Shown in pieces: positions 42,275 through 50,480 of a DNA stretch of 64,000 bases. The stretch comes from Microbispora hainanensis. GTDB lineage: Bacteria; Actinomycetota; Actinomycetes; Streptosporangiales; Streptosporangiaceae. Positions within the stretch are counted from its first letter, which is position 1. The number at the start of each line of letters is the position of its first letter. Where the stretch lies: NCBI RefSeq assembly GCF_006874475.1, contig NZ_VIRM01000041.1, forward strand, positions 1 through 64,000, given 5' to 3'. Made by a program: the position numbers and the translations under genes. Below the pieces are notes generated by a model, which saw only the letters and a program-made list of their open reading frames with translations, made no database searches and was not told the origin of the DNA.

Positions 42275-43052
42275 ACGGTTGTGCGCGGTGATCCCGGCGG
42301 CCGGGCGGGGGAGCCGCCTGGGCCTGGACATCCCCAAGATCATGGTGGAGATCGCCGACGGCGTCACCGTGTGGCACGTGCTGTACGAACGGCTGCGGCC
42401 GTACGCCGAGCACGTCCACGTCGTGATGTCGCCGCAGGGTGAGGGGCCGTTCCGCGCGCTGGCGGCGGAGCAGATCGCGACCGGCACGGTCTCGGTGAGC
42501 GTGCAGGAGCGGCCGACCGGGATGGGCGGCGCGATCTTCGGCGCCGCGCCGCACTGGGAGGCGTACGGCACGATCCTCGTGGTCTGGGGCGACCAGGCGG
42601 GCCTGTCCCCCGAGACGGCCGGCCGGGTCGTCCGGGCGCACGAGGAGGGGGTCACGCTCCCGCTGGTGCCGATGGCCGAGCCGTACGTGGAGTATGAGCT
42701 CGACGACGCCGGGACGTTGGTGCGGGTGCGCCAGTCGCGGGAGGGCGACGAGTGCCGGCCCGGCGGGCTCAGCGACGTGGGCGTCTTCTGCCTGAGCACG
42801 CGCCTGAGCACGTGCCTGACCACTGCGGGGCTCACTGTGGGGCTCCGGGAGGAGTGGACCCGCTATCTGGGCGGGGCGGCCGTGGGCGCCCGCACCGGGG
42901 AGGTCAACTTCCTGCCGTTCCTGCCCTACCTGTCGCGGGAGCGGCGCTGGCCGCTGACGGTGGTGCCGGTGACCGACCCCGACGAGGCGCGCGGCGTCAA
43001 CACGGCCGACGACCTCGAATTCGCCCGGCGGGCACACCTGCGGTGGGCGTGA
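42264..43052 (+). CDS. Nucleotidyltransferase (NTP-transferase fold)
   Basis: A 262-residue enzyme: CAVIPAAGRGSRLGLDIPKIM is the nucleotide-binding signature (GxGxR and PK), TGMGGAIFGAAPH is the substrate loop, and ILVVWGDQAGLSP contains the metal-binding Asp. These enzymes couple a sugar phosphate, or a phospho-acid as in CofC, to an NTP. Being two genes from a CofD-like protein makes a CofC-type activity conceivable. GTG 42264 lies within the HAD gene. Confidence 0.82.
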   Translation: MPAERLCAVIPAAGRGSRLGLDIPKIMVEIADGVTVWHVLYERLRPYAEHVHVVMSPQGEGPFRALAAEQIATGTVSVSVQERPTGMGGAIFGAAPHWEAYGTILVVWGDQAGLSPETAGRVVRAHEEGVTLPLVPMAEPYVEYELDDAGTLVRVRQSREGDECRPGGLSDVGVFCLSTRLSTCLTTAGLTVGLREEWTRYLGGAAVGARTGEVNFLPFLPYLSRERRWPLTVVPVTDPDEARGVNTADDLEFARRAHLRWA

Positions 43053-43056
43053 CGGG

Positions 43057-44325
43057 GTGGGCGCGCTGACGGACCGGGCGGCCGGGCTGCTGGCCGCCCA
43101 CCGCTGGGCCGCGGGGCCCACGCTGGTGAGCACCGTGGCCAGCGGCACGGCCGCCGCGACCACGCTCGTCATCGCGCGAGGGATCGGCGCCGCGGCGTTC
43201 GGCCAGTTCACCGTCGTCCTGTCGATCGCGCTGATCGTCACCGTCGGCATGCTGACCAGCCTCAACTACGTCATGTTCCAGGAGCTGCCGCGGGCCGAGC
43301 CGGGGGCGCGGCCCGCCCTGGTGACGACGGCGCTGCTGGCCACGCTCGTGCTGGGCGCGGCGGTGTTCGCCGTGGGTCTCGCCGCCGCTCCGCTGCTGAC
43401 CGCCGCGCTCGGCGTGGACGCCCGCACGCTCGCCTTCGCGCTGGCGCTGGCGTTGTCGATGACGCTCAACCAGCTCACCGAGAGCTTCCTGCGCGGGCTG
43501 AAGAGGTTCCGCCTCGTCGCCGGGCTCAAGCTCGCCGTGGCCGTCGTCTATCTGGGCGCCGCCGCGTGCTGCCTGCTGGTCTTCGGCGTGCGGGACGCCG
43601 AGCCCTACCTGGTCGCGCTGATCGGCACCAACCTGGTCTTCGCCCTGGTCTCGGTCGCCGGGTTCGAGGTCGTGCCCCGGTCATGGTCGTGGGCGCTGGC
43701 CCGCTCGCTCTACCGGCACGGCGCGTACGTCACCGCCATCGCCGCGCTCACGGCGGTGGTGTTCGGGGTGGACGTGATCTTCCTCAACCACTGGGCGCCC
43801 CGGGCCGACGTGGGCGTCTACTCCGTCTACAACGGCTTCCCCAAGCGGCTGCTCGGCGTGGTGTTCACCGACGGGATCGGCCTGGTGCTGCTGCCCACGC
43901 TGGCGACATTGGACAAACCCGCCGTGATGCGGCGGATCGCCCGGCTCGCTCCGGCGGTGTTCGCGGCGACCGCCGTGTTCTCGTTCGCGGCGAGCACGGT
44001 CTTCTTCCTGCTCATGGGGAGCGAGTATCCGTACGCGCTGGGCCTGATGGCGCTGTCGGCGCTCGGGATCGGCGCGCACACGGTGTTCAACCTCCAGCAG
44101 GTCGCCCTGACCATGGACGGGGTGCGGGGGGCCAGGGTGCTCATCGGCTGCCTGCTGGCCGGGACGCCGCTCGCGCTCGCCTGTCAGGCGGCGCTCATCG
44201 CCTGGCAGGGGCTGGTCGGCGGGCTGGTGGCCTTCGCCCTGAGCAATCTCGTCCTCGTGGCCGTCGTGACGGCCGTCTCCGCCCGGCTCTATCGGCCGGC
44301 CGGCGCATTGGAGGTGCGCGGGTGA
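43057..44325 (+). CDS. Oligosaccharide flippase (Wzx/MATE-like)
   Basis: A 422-residue membrane protein with about 12 helices, of the polysaccharide-transporter superfamily. LVIARGIGAAAFGQFTVVLS early on and GVYSVYNGFPKRLLGV in the middle are usual family traits. It would flip a lipid-linked oligosaccharide made by the adjoining glycosyltransferases. GTG start; the stop overlaps the GT4 start. Confidence 0.82.
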   Translation: MGALTDRAAGLLAAHRWAAGPTLVSTVASGTAAATTLVIARGIGAAAFGQFTVVLSIALIVTVGMLTSLNYVMFQELPRAEPGARPALVTTALLATLVLGAAVFAVGLAAAPLLTAALGVDARTLAFALALALSMTLNQLTESFLRGLKRFRLVAGLKLAVAVVYLGAAACCLLVFGVRDAEPYLVALIGTNLVFALVSVAGFEVVPRSWSWALARSLYRHGAYVTAIAALTAVVFGVDVIFLNHWAPRADVGVYSVYNGFPKRLLGVVFTDGIGLVLLPTLATLDKPAVMRRIARLAPAVFAATAVFSFAASTVFFLLMGSEYPYALGLMALSALGIGAHTVFNLQQVALTMDGVRGARVLIGCLLAGTPLALACQAALIAWQGLVGGLVAFALSNLVLVAVVTAVSARLYRPAGALEVRG

Positions 44326-45590
44326 GGATCGCCCACGTCATCAACCAGTTCCCGCCCAACATCACGGCGGGGCTCGGCCGCTATGCCGAGCTGATCGCCC
44401 CCCACCTGGCCCGCGACCACGAGATGGCGGTCTTCACGCTGAACGACGGCCGTCTGCCCGTGTGGGAGCGGGCCGGCCGCATCGGCGTCTACCGGCCGCG
44501 CGGGCGGGTGCTCGGGCTGCTGGCCGGGGCGATCGCCCGCCGCCGGCGGCTCAACCGGACGCGGGGCGTGGAGTTCCTCCTGCTCGCGCTGACCGTGGTG
44601 TCGAGCAACTGGCGCTACTTCCTGCTCCTGCGGCGGCTGCGTCCCGGCCGGCGGCCCGATCTCGTCGCCGTGCACGACTCGACGAACTTCCTGTGCGGCC
44701 TGCTGTGCCACTACGTGCTGCGGCTGCCGGTCGTGTTCCACGTCCACACCACCGAATACGGCGTCGCCCCCCAGCGCAGCATCACCGACCCGCTCAACTT
44801 GTTCGCCGCGCTGGAGCGGTGGCTGGCGCGGATCTCCCGGCGGGTCGTGGTCGCCACGCCGGAGGTGCGCGAGCAACTGCTGGAGGCGGGCTGGGACCAC
44901 TCGCCCATCGACGTCGTCCGCCTCGGCGGCACGTACGAGCGGGTGGTCGCCGATCCCGCGTTCGACCGCGACAAGCTCCGTCTCGGCGCCGCGGATCTGC
45001 GCGCCCGGCTCGGCATCGCCGAGGACGATCCGGTGCTGCTGTTCGTCGGCCGCCTCGAACGGCAGAAGGGGATCTATCCGCTGCTCGACGCCATGCGCGA
45101 CATCGCGCCCGCCGTGCCGGGGCTGCGCCTGGTGCTCGTGGGGGAGGGCGACGAGGCGGGCGTCGCGCGGATCGTCGAAGAGACCGGGCTCGGCGGCCGG
45201 GTGCTCACCTCCGGCGGCTTCGTGGACGGGCGGGCGCTGCCGGACTACTACGCGATGGCCGACGCCTGCGTGTTCCCCTCGCTCTTCGAGCCGTTCGGGC
45301 TGGTGGCGACCGAGGCGATGGCCCTGGCCCGGCCGGTGATCCTCGGTGACGGCTTCTCCCGGATCTTCCTCGGCGACCCCGAGCGGCCCGCCGTACGGTT
45401 CGTGCGGGCGGCCGATCCCCGCGACATCGCCGACGGGGTGATCGAGGTTATGACCGATCCGGCGCTGCGCCGCGCCCTGGCCGAGCGGGGCGAGCGGCTG
45501 GTGCGCGAGACGCTGAGCTGGAGCCGCGCCGCCGAGGAAACGCTCGCCGTCTACGCGAGGGTGCTCTCGACGGAGGGGATGCGGCGATGA
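44322..45590 (+). CDS. Glycosyltransferase family 4
   Basis: A 422-residue GT-B enzyme. AHVINQFPPNITAGLGRYAEL is the N-terminal glycine-rich acceptor loop, LLFVGRLERQKG opens the C-terminal domain, and FPSLFEPFGLVATEAMA holds the E-x7-E nucleotide-sugar motif. GTG 44322 overlaps the flippase stop. It is probably a cytoplasmic retaining transferase extending the lipid-linked chain. Confidence 0.88.
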   Translation: MRIAHVINQFPPNITAGLGRYAELIAPHLARDHEMAVFTLNDGRLPVWERAGRIGVYRPRGRVLGLLAGAIARRRRLNRTRGVEFLLLALTVVSSNWRYFLLLRRLRPGRRPDLVAVHDSTNFLCGLLCHYVLRLPVVFHVHTTEYGVAPQRSITDPLNLFAALERWLARISRRVVVATPEVREQLLEAGWDHSPIDVVRLGGTYERVVADPAFDRDKLRLGAADLRARLGIAEDDPVLLFVGRLERQKGIYPLLDAMRDIAPAVPGLRLVLVGEGDEAGVARIVEETGLGGRVLTSGGFVDGRALPDYYAMADACVFPSLFEPFGLVATEAMALARPVILGDGFSRIFLGDPERPAVRFVRAADPRDIADGVIEVMTDPALRRALAERGERLVRETLSWSRAAEETLAVYARVLSTEGMRR

Positions 45591-46588
45591 TCTCGCTGGT
45601 CGTGCCGTGCTACAACGCGGCCAGGACGCTGCGGTTGTGCCTGGAGTCGGTGCTGGCGCAGACCCGCCTGCCCGGCGAGATCGTCGTGGTGGACGACGCC
45701 TGCACCGACGGCTCGGCGGAGATCGCCGAGGAGCTGGGCTGCCGGGTCGTGCGGCTGCCGGAGAACCGGGGCGTGTCGGCCGCCAGGAACGCCGGGATCG
45801 ACGCCACCACGGGCGACGTGGTCTTCTTCCTCGACTCCGACGTGGCGCTGCGGCCCGACGCCGTGGCGAACGCGATGGAGATCCTGGAGCACGATCCCGA
45901 GGTCGGCTGCGTCCACGGGGTCTACGACACCGTGCCGCTGATCGACGACGGGCCGGTCGAGTGGTATCGCATCCTCCATGCGGTGCACTGGCGCCGCCGC
46001 CACCTGGGGGAGGTCAACAGCGTGGTGTTCGCCCTCGCCGCCGTCCGCCGCGACGTGCTGCAGGCCGTGGGCAGGCTCGACGAGCGGCTGCGCGACTGCG
46101 AGGACGTCGAATACAGCAGCAGGCTCGCCGTACGCAGCAGGATCGTGCTGACCGACACGGTCGTGGGCCGCCACGACGACGGCAGCCGCCTGCTGCCGAT
46201 CCTCGGCGAGCAGTGGCGGCGGGCCCTGCCGCTGATCCCGCTCGCGCTGACCACGACCCGGCGCGGGGCGGCCAAGCCGGAGCACGCCAACAGCCCGGCG
46301 GGCATCCTGTCGTGCGGGCTCGCCCTGGCCGGGCTGGGGCTGGTGCTGCTGAGCGTGCCGTTCGGGCTGTTCCGTCCCCTGCTGCTCGCCGTCCCGGCCG
46401 TGTTCGTGGCCGGGTTCGTCCTCGCCGATCCGGAGCTGGTCGGGTTCGTCCGGCGGCAGCGGGGGCCGGTCTTCGCCGTCTATTTCATGGCCGTCCACCT
46501 GGTCGTCCACGTGGTGCTCGTCGCGGGCCTGGCCGCGGGCTCGCTGCGCCTGCTGACCGGCCCGCGCGATTCCCGGCAGGTCGCGTGA
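45587..46588 (+). CDS. Glycosyltransferase family 2 with C-terminal membrane helices
   Basis: A 333-residue enzyme. LVVPCYNAARTLRLCLESVL and VVDDACTDGSAEIAEE start the GT-A domain and VFFLDSDVALRPDA is the metal site; two or three hydrophobic helices follow residue 230 (LVLLSVPFGLFRPLLLAV and beyond). ATG 45587 overlaps the GT4 stop (ATGA). Last gene of the operon; its stop codon lies inside the first unit of a 12-bp tandem array. Confidence 0.87.
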   Translation: MISLVVPCYNAARTLRLCLESVLAQTRLPGEIVVVDDACTDGSAEIAEELGCRVVRLPENRGVSAARNAGIDATTGDVVFFLDSDVALRPDAVANAMEILEHDPEVGCVHGVYDTVPLIDDGPVEWYRILHAVHWRRRHLGEVNSVVFALAAVRRDVLQAVGRLDERLRDCEDVEYSSRLAVRSRIVLTDTVVGRHDDGSRLLPILGEQWRRALPLIPLALTTTRRGAAKPEHANSPAGILSCGLALAGLGLVLLSVPFGLFRPLLLAVPAVFVAGFVLADPELVGFVRRQRGPVFAVYFMAVHLVVHVVLVAGLAAGSLRLLTGPRDSRQVA

Positions 46589-46620
46589 CGGGCCGGGTGA
46601 CGGGCCGGGTGACGGGCCGC
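46585..46620. repeat. 12-bp tandem repeat (GTGACGGGCCGG), three units over the GT2 stop codon
   Basis: Units start at 46585, 46597 and 46609; the TGA stop of the GT2 gene is in the first. Confidence 0.88.
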
Positions 46621-46628
46621 GTGAGACG

Positions 46629-47411
46629 TCAGGCGCAGCCGACGCGCTTGCTGCTCAGGGCGATGTCGTCCACCCAGAGGTCGTACGCCGCGGGGGAGGG
46701 GTTCGGCTGGTAGAGCTGCCAGCCGATCTTCACGGTGTCGAAGCGGGGGAAGACGAAGTCGACGTCGTTGCCGCCGTGGTCGTGGGTCGACACGGTGAGG
46801 TCGGGCTTGGGCACGCCGTCGAACCAGAGCGAGATCGCGTTGTCGGCGGGGTCCATCCGCCACTCGACGCACTGCCACACGTCCGCCCGCGACGGGGCCG
46901 ACTCGCGCCAGTTGGTCCAGTCGCCCGTCGGGCCGCCGTCCGCGCCGACGCCCCACAGGTCCTTGCCCAGCGTGGGGACCCACTGGCCGCCGAGTGGCCG
47001 GACGATCTCCGGACCCGCGCCGGTGGCCTCGACCAGCGTGTAGTGGGCCCAGTTGGGGGCGGTGGGGAACGCCTTGACGCGCAGCCGCAGACGGCCGTAG
47101 AAGCCGTTGCCGGGCGGGGCGAAGTCGTCCACCTTGAGGAACGCCCGGCCGTTGCCCTCGGTGTGGACGTGCAGCATCTTCTGGCCGCGGGGGCCGCGCT
47201 CCACCGTCAGCGTGCCGTGCTTGGTGTCGACGCCCCACTTGAGGCTCGCCGCGCCGCCGACGGGCAGCGACTGGAAGTCCTCGCAGAACAGCGTGCCGCC
47301 CTTCGCGCAGGTGTCCGGCCCGTGTGCCGGGGACGCGGAGGCGGCCGACGCGGCCGTCAGCGGCAGCAGCAGGGCCAGACAGGAGGACACCACGGGTAAC
47401 AGTCGTCGCAC
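46629..47411 (-). CDS. Secreted lectin/glucanase-fold protein (Cip1/polysaccharide-lyase-like)
   Basis: A 260-residue exported protein: signal peptide VRRLLPVVSSCLALLLPLTA cleaved near residue 27, then a single beta-sandwich beginning CAKGGTLFCEDFQSLPVGG. Aromatic/charged segments NWAHYTLVEATG, VWQCVEWRMDPADNAI and SLWFDGVPKPDL fit a carbohydrate-binding concanavalin-A-like fold such as Cip1 or small polysaccharide lyases. Four or more cysteines suggest disulfides. GTG 47409-47411 has AAGGAG seven bases before it. Function by fold only. Divergent from the PL8 gene around a CebR-like operator. Confidence 0.68.
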   Translation of the reverse strand: MRRLLPVVSSCLALLLPLTAASAASASPAHGPDTCAKGGTLFCEDFQSLPVGGAASLKWGVDTKHGTLTVERGPRGQKMLHVHTEGNGRAFLKVDDFAPPGNGFYGRLRLRVKAFPTAPNWAHYTLVEATGAGPEIVRPLGGQWVPTLGKDLWGVGADGGPTGDWTNWRESAPSRADVWQCVEWRMDPADNAISLWFDGVPKPDLTVSTHDHGGNDVDFVFPRFDTVKIGWQLYQPNPSPAAYDLWVDDIALSSKRVGCA

Positions 47412-47459
47412 GACGCGCTCCTTTTCCCGGTGACAACGGCAGAAGTAAGGTACGTCATT

Positions 47460-47473
47460 TGGGAGCGCTCCCA
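47460..47473. promoter_or_regulatory. Perfect CebR-type operator TGGGAGCGCTCCCA
   Basis: A 14-bp palindrome identical to the CebR/CelR site of Streptomyces and Thermobifida, midway between two divergent genes for secreted carbohydrate-active proteins (49 bases before one start and 54 before the other). Confidence 0.75.
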
Positions 47474-47526
47474 TAGAGTCGTGCGGAAGATCGATGAAAG
47501 AGGGGAAGCGCGCGGATAATCTACGC

Positions 47527-49266
47527 GTGAACCGACCTTCCCGGCGATTATTTCTCCAGCTCGGCGGGCTCGCCGTGCTGACCGCCGCCTGCGTTCCCCG
47601 CCGGAAGGCCGACGCCGGGACCCTCACCCTGCTGCGCCGCCGCTGGCGCGAGGTCACGCTCGGCCACCCCGGGGCGTTCGACCCCGAGCGGGAGCCGTAC
47701 CGGACCCGGCTGGCGCGGCTGGGCGCGCAGGCGCGCCGGCACCGCGACACGATGACGCCCACTGCCCGATCACTCTGGCCCGACCTGCCCTTCCCCTCGC
47801 TCGACGCCACTCCGGCCCGGCTGCGGGCGATGGCCCGCGCGTACGCGCTGCCGGGCACCGGCCTGACCGCGGAGCCGGGCCTCGGCACGGCGGTCGCCGC
47901 GGGCATCGAGCACTACGTGCGGCACGTGTACGCCGCGGACGCCGAGCAGACGGGCAACTGGTGGGACTGGCAGATCGGGACGCCCAGGGCGCTGCTCGAC
48001 GCGGCCGTGCTGGCGGCCGCGCACCTGACGGACACCCAGGTCTCGGCGCTGTGCGCGGCGGTGGACGCCTTCGTCCCGGAAAGCCGCCTGGACGACTACG
48101 AGGGCAACAGCACCGGGGCGAACCGGGTCGATCTGTGCACGGTGACGCTGCTGCGGGCCATCGCCGGGGCCGACCCCGACCGTGCCGCGCTCGCGGTCTC
48201 CGCGCTCTCCCCGGTGTTCCCCTACGTCGCCGAGGGCGACGGCTTCCACCGCGACGGCTGGCACACCGGCTCGGGAATGCTCTACTGGTGGGCGCGCGGG
48301 CACGGCGACCACTACTCCGACGCCTTCTGGCCCACCGTGGACCCCTACCGGCTGCCGGGGACGACGGTCTCCACCCGGAGGCTGCCCGACGGCGCGGGCG
48401 GCGCGTGGGGCGACACCCGCACGCCGGCCGAATGGGCGGGCGGCGCGACCGACGGCACGTACGCCGCCGTGGGCCAGCACCTCTACGGCCTGGAGAGCAC
48501 GCTGGAGGCGTTCACGTCGTGGTTCTTCCTCGACGACGCGGTGGTCTGCCTCGGCGCGGGCATCACCTGCCGCGACGGTGTGCCGGTCGAGACCGTCGTG
48601 GACAACCGCAGGACCGGCGCCCGGCTCACCGCGGCGGCCGGATGGGCGCACCTGGACGGCCACGGCGGTTACGTCGTGCCCGCCGGTCAGCCGTTGCGCA
48701 CGCTGCGCGAGGACCGCACGGCCGCGGGGGTCACCCGGGCCTACACGACGCTGTGGCTCGACCACGGTGTGGACCCTGACGGGGCCGATTACGTCTACCA
48801 CCTCATGCCGGGGGCAGGCCCGGCCGAGACCGCCGCCCGCGCCGCCGATCCCGGCTGGGCCCGGGTGCTCGCCAACACCTCGGCGCAGCAGGGGATCGAG
48901 GTCGCGTCGCTGGGCGTCACCGCGGTCAACTTCTGGACGGGCGGACGGGCCGGGGGACGCGCGGGCGGCCTGACGGCCTCCGATCCGTGCGCGGTCCTCG
49001 TGCGCGACCTCGGCGACGGCACGGCCACGGTGACGGTGGCCGACCCCCGGCGCGCTCTCGACGAGCTGGCGGTGACGTGGGACCGGCCGGTGGCGGCGGT
49101 CACGCACGGGCACCCGCTCCTGGAGCGTGCGGAGACCGGCGCCCGGCTCACGCTCACGTTCGCCGGCCTGGCCGATCACGAGGGCGCCTCCTGCACCATC
49201 ACCGTGCGGGGCTGCGGGAACGCCATGTCATCGAACGCCATGTCATTGAACGCCGTGTCATCATGA
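47527..49266 (+). CDS. Polysaccharide lyase family 8, catalytic core deleted
   Basis: A 579-residue exported protein (families are usually 750-800). Signal: SRRLFLQLGGLAVLTAAC, Tat-like with lipobox. The alpha-toroid has NWWDWQIGTPRALLD and TGANRVDL with the catalytic Asn. At residue about 243 the conserved EGDGF-xx-DG runs straight into GWHTGSGMLYW, which in intact PL8 enzymes lies about 190 residues later, so the catalytic His, Tyr and Arg/Glu region is absent in frame. The beta domain (FWPTVDPYRLPGTTV) is complete. GATAAT lies six bases before GTG 47527, favouring this leaderless start over ATG 47494. Probably a lyase-dead binding protein. Confidence 0.78.
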   Translation: MNRPSRRLFLQLGGLAVLTAACVPRRKADAGTLTLLRRRWREVTLGHPGAFDPEREPYRTRLARLGAQARRHRDTMTPTARSLWPDLPFPSLDATPARLRAMARAYALPGTGLTAEPGLGTAVAAGIEHYVRHVYAADAEQTGNWWDWQIGTPRALLDAAVLAAAHLTDTQVSALCAAVDAFVPESRLDDYEGNSTGANRVDLCTVTLLRAIAGADPDRAALAVSALSPVFPYVAEGDGFHRDGWHTGSGMLYWWARGHGDHYSDAFWPTVDPYRLPGTTVSTRRLPDGAGGAWGDTRTPAEWAGGATDGTYAAVGQHLYGLESTLEAFTSWFFLDDAVVCLGAGITCRDGVPVETVVDNRRTGARLTAAAGWAHLDGHGGYVVPAGQPLRTLREDRTAAGVTRAYTTLWLDHGVDPDGADYVYHLMPGAGPAETAARAADPGWARVLANTSAQQGIEVASLGVTAVNFWTGGRAGGRAGGLTASDPCAVLVRDLGDGTATVTVADPRRALDELAVTWDRPVAAVTHGHPLLERAETGARLTLTFAGLADHEGASCTITVRGCGNAMSSNAMSLNAVSS

Positions 49267-49277
49267 ACGCCGTGTCC
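49218..49277. repeat. 15-bp tandem repeat across the PL8 stop and methyltransferase start
   Basis: GAACGCCATGTCATC-type units begin at 49218, 49233, 49248 and, after two extra bases, 49265. The fourth contains the ATGA overlap of both genes. They add the odd tail NAMSSNAMSLNAVSS to the lyase. Confidence 0.85.
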
Positions 49278-50288
49278 ACCCTGCCCGACGACCTGGACGA
49301 CGCGCTCGAAGCGTCGCTGGGCCGCTTCCCGACGACCGAGCTGACGCGGAGCGTGCAGACGCTCATCCGCCAGTATCGGGAGGGCTTCGACCGCAGCGTG
49401 CCCGCGCTGAGCTCGGAGGCCGCGGTCGCGGCGTACGCCGGTTATCGCATGCCGGCGACCTACAGCGCCGTGCGCGCCGCGCTGCGTCAGGTCGCCCTGC
49501 TGGCCCCCGGGTTCGTGCCCGAGACGCAGATGGACGTCGGCGGCGGCACGGGCAGCGCGCTGTGGGCCGCGAGCGCGGTCTGGCCGACGCTGCGCACGGC
49601 CACCGTGCTTGAGCAGTCACCCTCCGCCATCGCCTTCGGACGCCGGCTGGCCGGTCACGCGCCCGCCGCGGCCGTACGCGAGGCGCGCTGGCAGCAGGCG
49701 TTCGTCGACCGGGACGCGCCCGCGCCGGCGGCCGACCTGGTCACGATGTCCTACGTGCTCGGCGAGCTGTCGCCCGCCGTCCAGGAGGACGTGATCGGTT
49801 CCCTGGCACGAGGAGCGGCCCGGGGATCGGGCATGCTCGTGATCGTCGAGCCGGGCACGCCCGCCGGATATGTCCGGATCGCGGCGGCCCGGCGGCTGCT
49901 GGCCGCGTCGGGCCTGCACGTGGTCGCCCCGTGCCCGCACGACGGCGAGTGCCCGATCCGCCCCGGCCAGGACTGGTGTCACTTCGCGGTCCGGCTCAAC
50001 CGCACCGCCCTGCACCGGCGGATCAAGGACGGCACGCTGAGCTTCGAAGACGAGAAGTTCTCCTATGTCGCGGCGTCGGCCCGGCCGTGGCCGCGAGCGG
50101 AGAGCCGGATCCTCCGCCACCCCCTCAAGCGCAAGGGGCTGGTGACGCTGCGCCTGTGCACGGCCGAGGACGGGCTGGCCGACCGCCCGGTGTCCAAACG
50201 GCAGGGCGAGACCTACCGCGAGGCGCGCGACGCCGTCTGGGGCGACGCCTGGCCGGCCGATCGGGAAAGCACGAGCCCGGCAGGTTAG
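49263..50288 (+). CDS. Rsm22-type small-ribosomal-subunit methyltransferase-like protein
   Basis: A 341-residue SAM-binding protein. MDVGGGTGSALWAAS is the SAM motif I, VTMSYVLGEL a later motif, and CPHDGECPI...WCHF carries four cysteines in the arrangement that binds an iron-sulfur cluster in Rsm22 proteins. In yeast and mitochondria the family assists small-subunit assembly; the bacterial role is not settled. ATG 49263 overlaps the lyase stop, but co-translation is probably accidental, because a tandem repeat covers the junction. Confidence 0.82.
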   Translation: MNAVSTLPDDLDDALEASLGRFPTTELTRSVQTLIRQYREGFDRSVPALSSEAAVAAYAGYRMPATYSAVRAALRQVALLAPGFVPETQMDVGGGTGSALWAASAVWPTLRTATVLEQSPSAIAFGRRLAGHAPAAAVREARWQQAFVDRDAPAPAADLVTMSYVLGELSPAVQEDVIGSLARGAARGSGMLVIVEPGTPAGYVRIAAARRLLAASGLHVVAPCPHDGECPIRPGQDWCHFAVRLNRTALHRRIKDGTLSFEDEKFSYVAASARPWPRAESRILRHPLKRKGLVTLRLCTAEDGLADRPVSKRQGETYREARDAVWGDAWPADRESTSPAG

Positions 50289-50360
50289 GGAGGCCCCCGT
50301 AAGGTTAGGGAAGCCTCCGTCAGGTCGGACAAGCCCCCGTCAGGCCAGGCAAGCACCAGT
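50281..50360. repeat. 20-bp tandem repeat, four units over the methyltransferase stop
   Basis: Units at 50281, 50301, 50321 and 50341 (CAGGTTAGGGAGGCCCCCGT and variants) keep an exact 20-bp period. The TAG stop is in unit one. Confidence 0.87.
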
Positions 50361-50480
50361 TCGACCGTTTCGTAGGATGGGGCGAATCACGCACCGGGCA
50401 GGCGGGACTTCCAGGGCCCCGGCCCGGTGTGACGGAAGGAGCTCGACGTCAGCACCGTCGACGAAGCGTCCGGCAGACCG

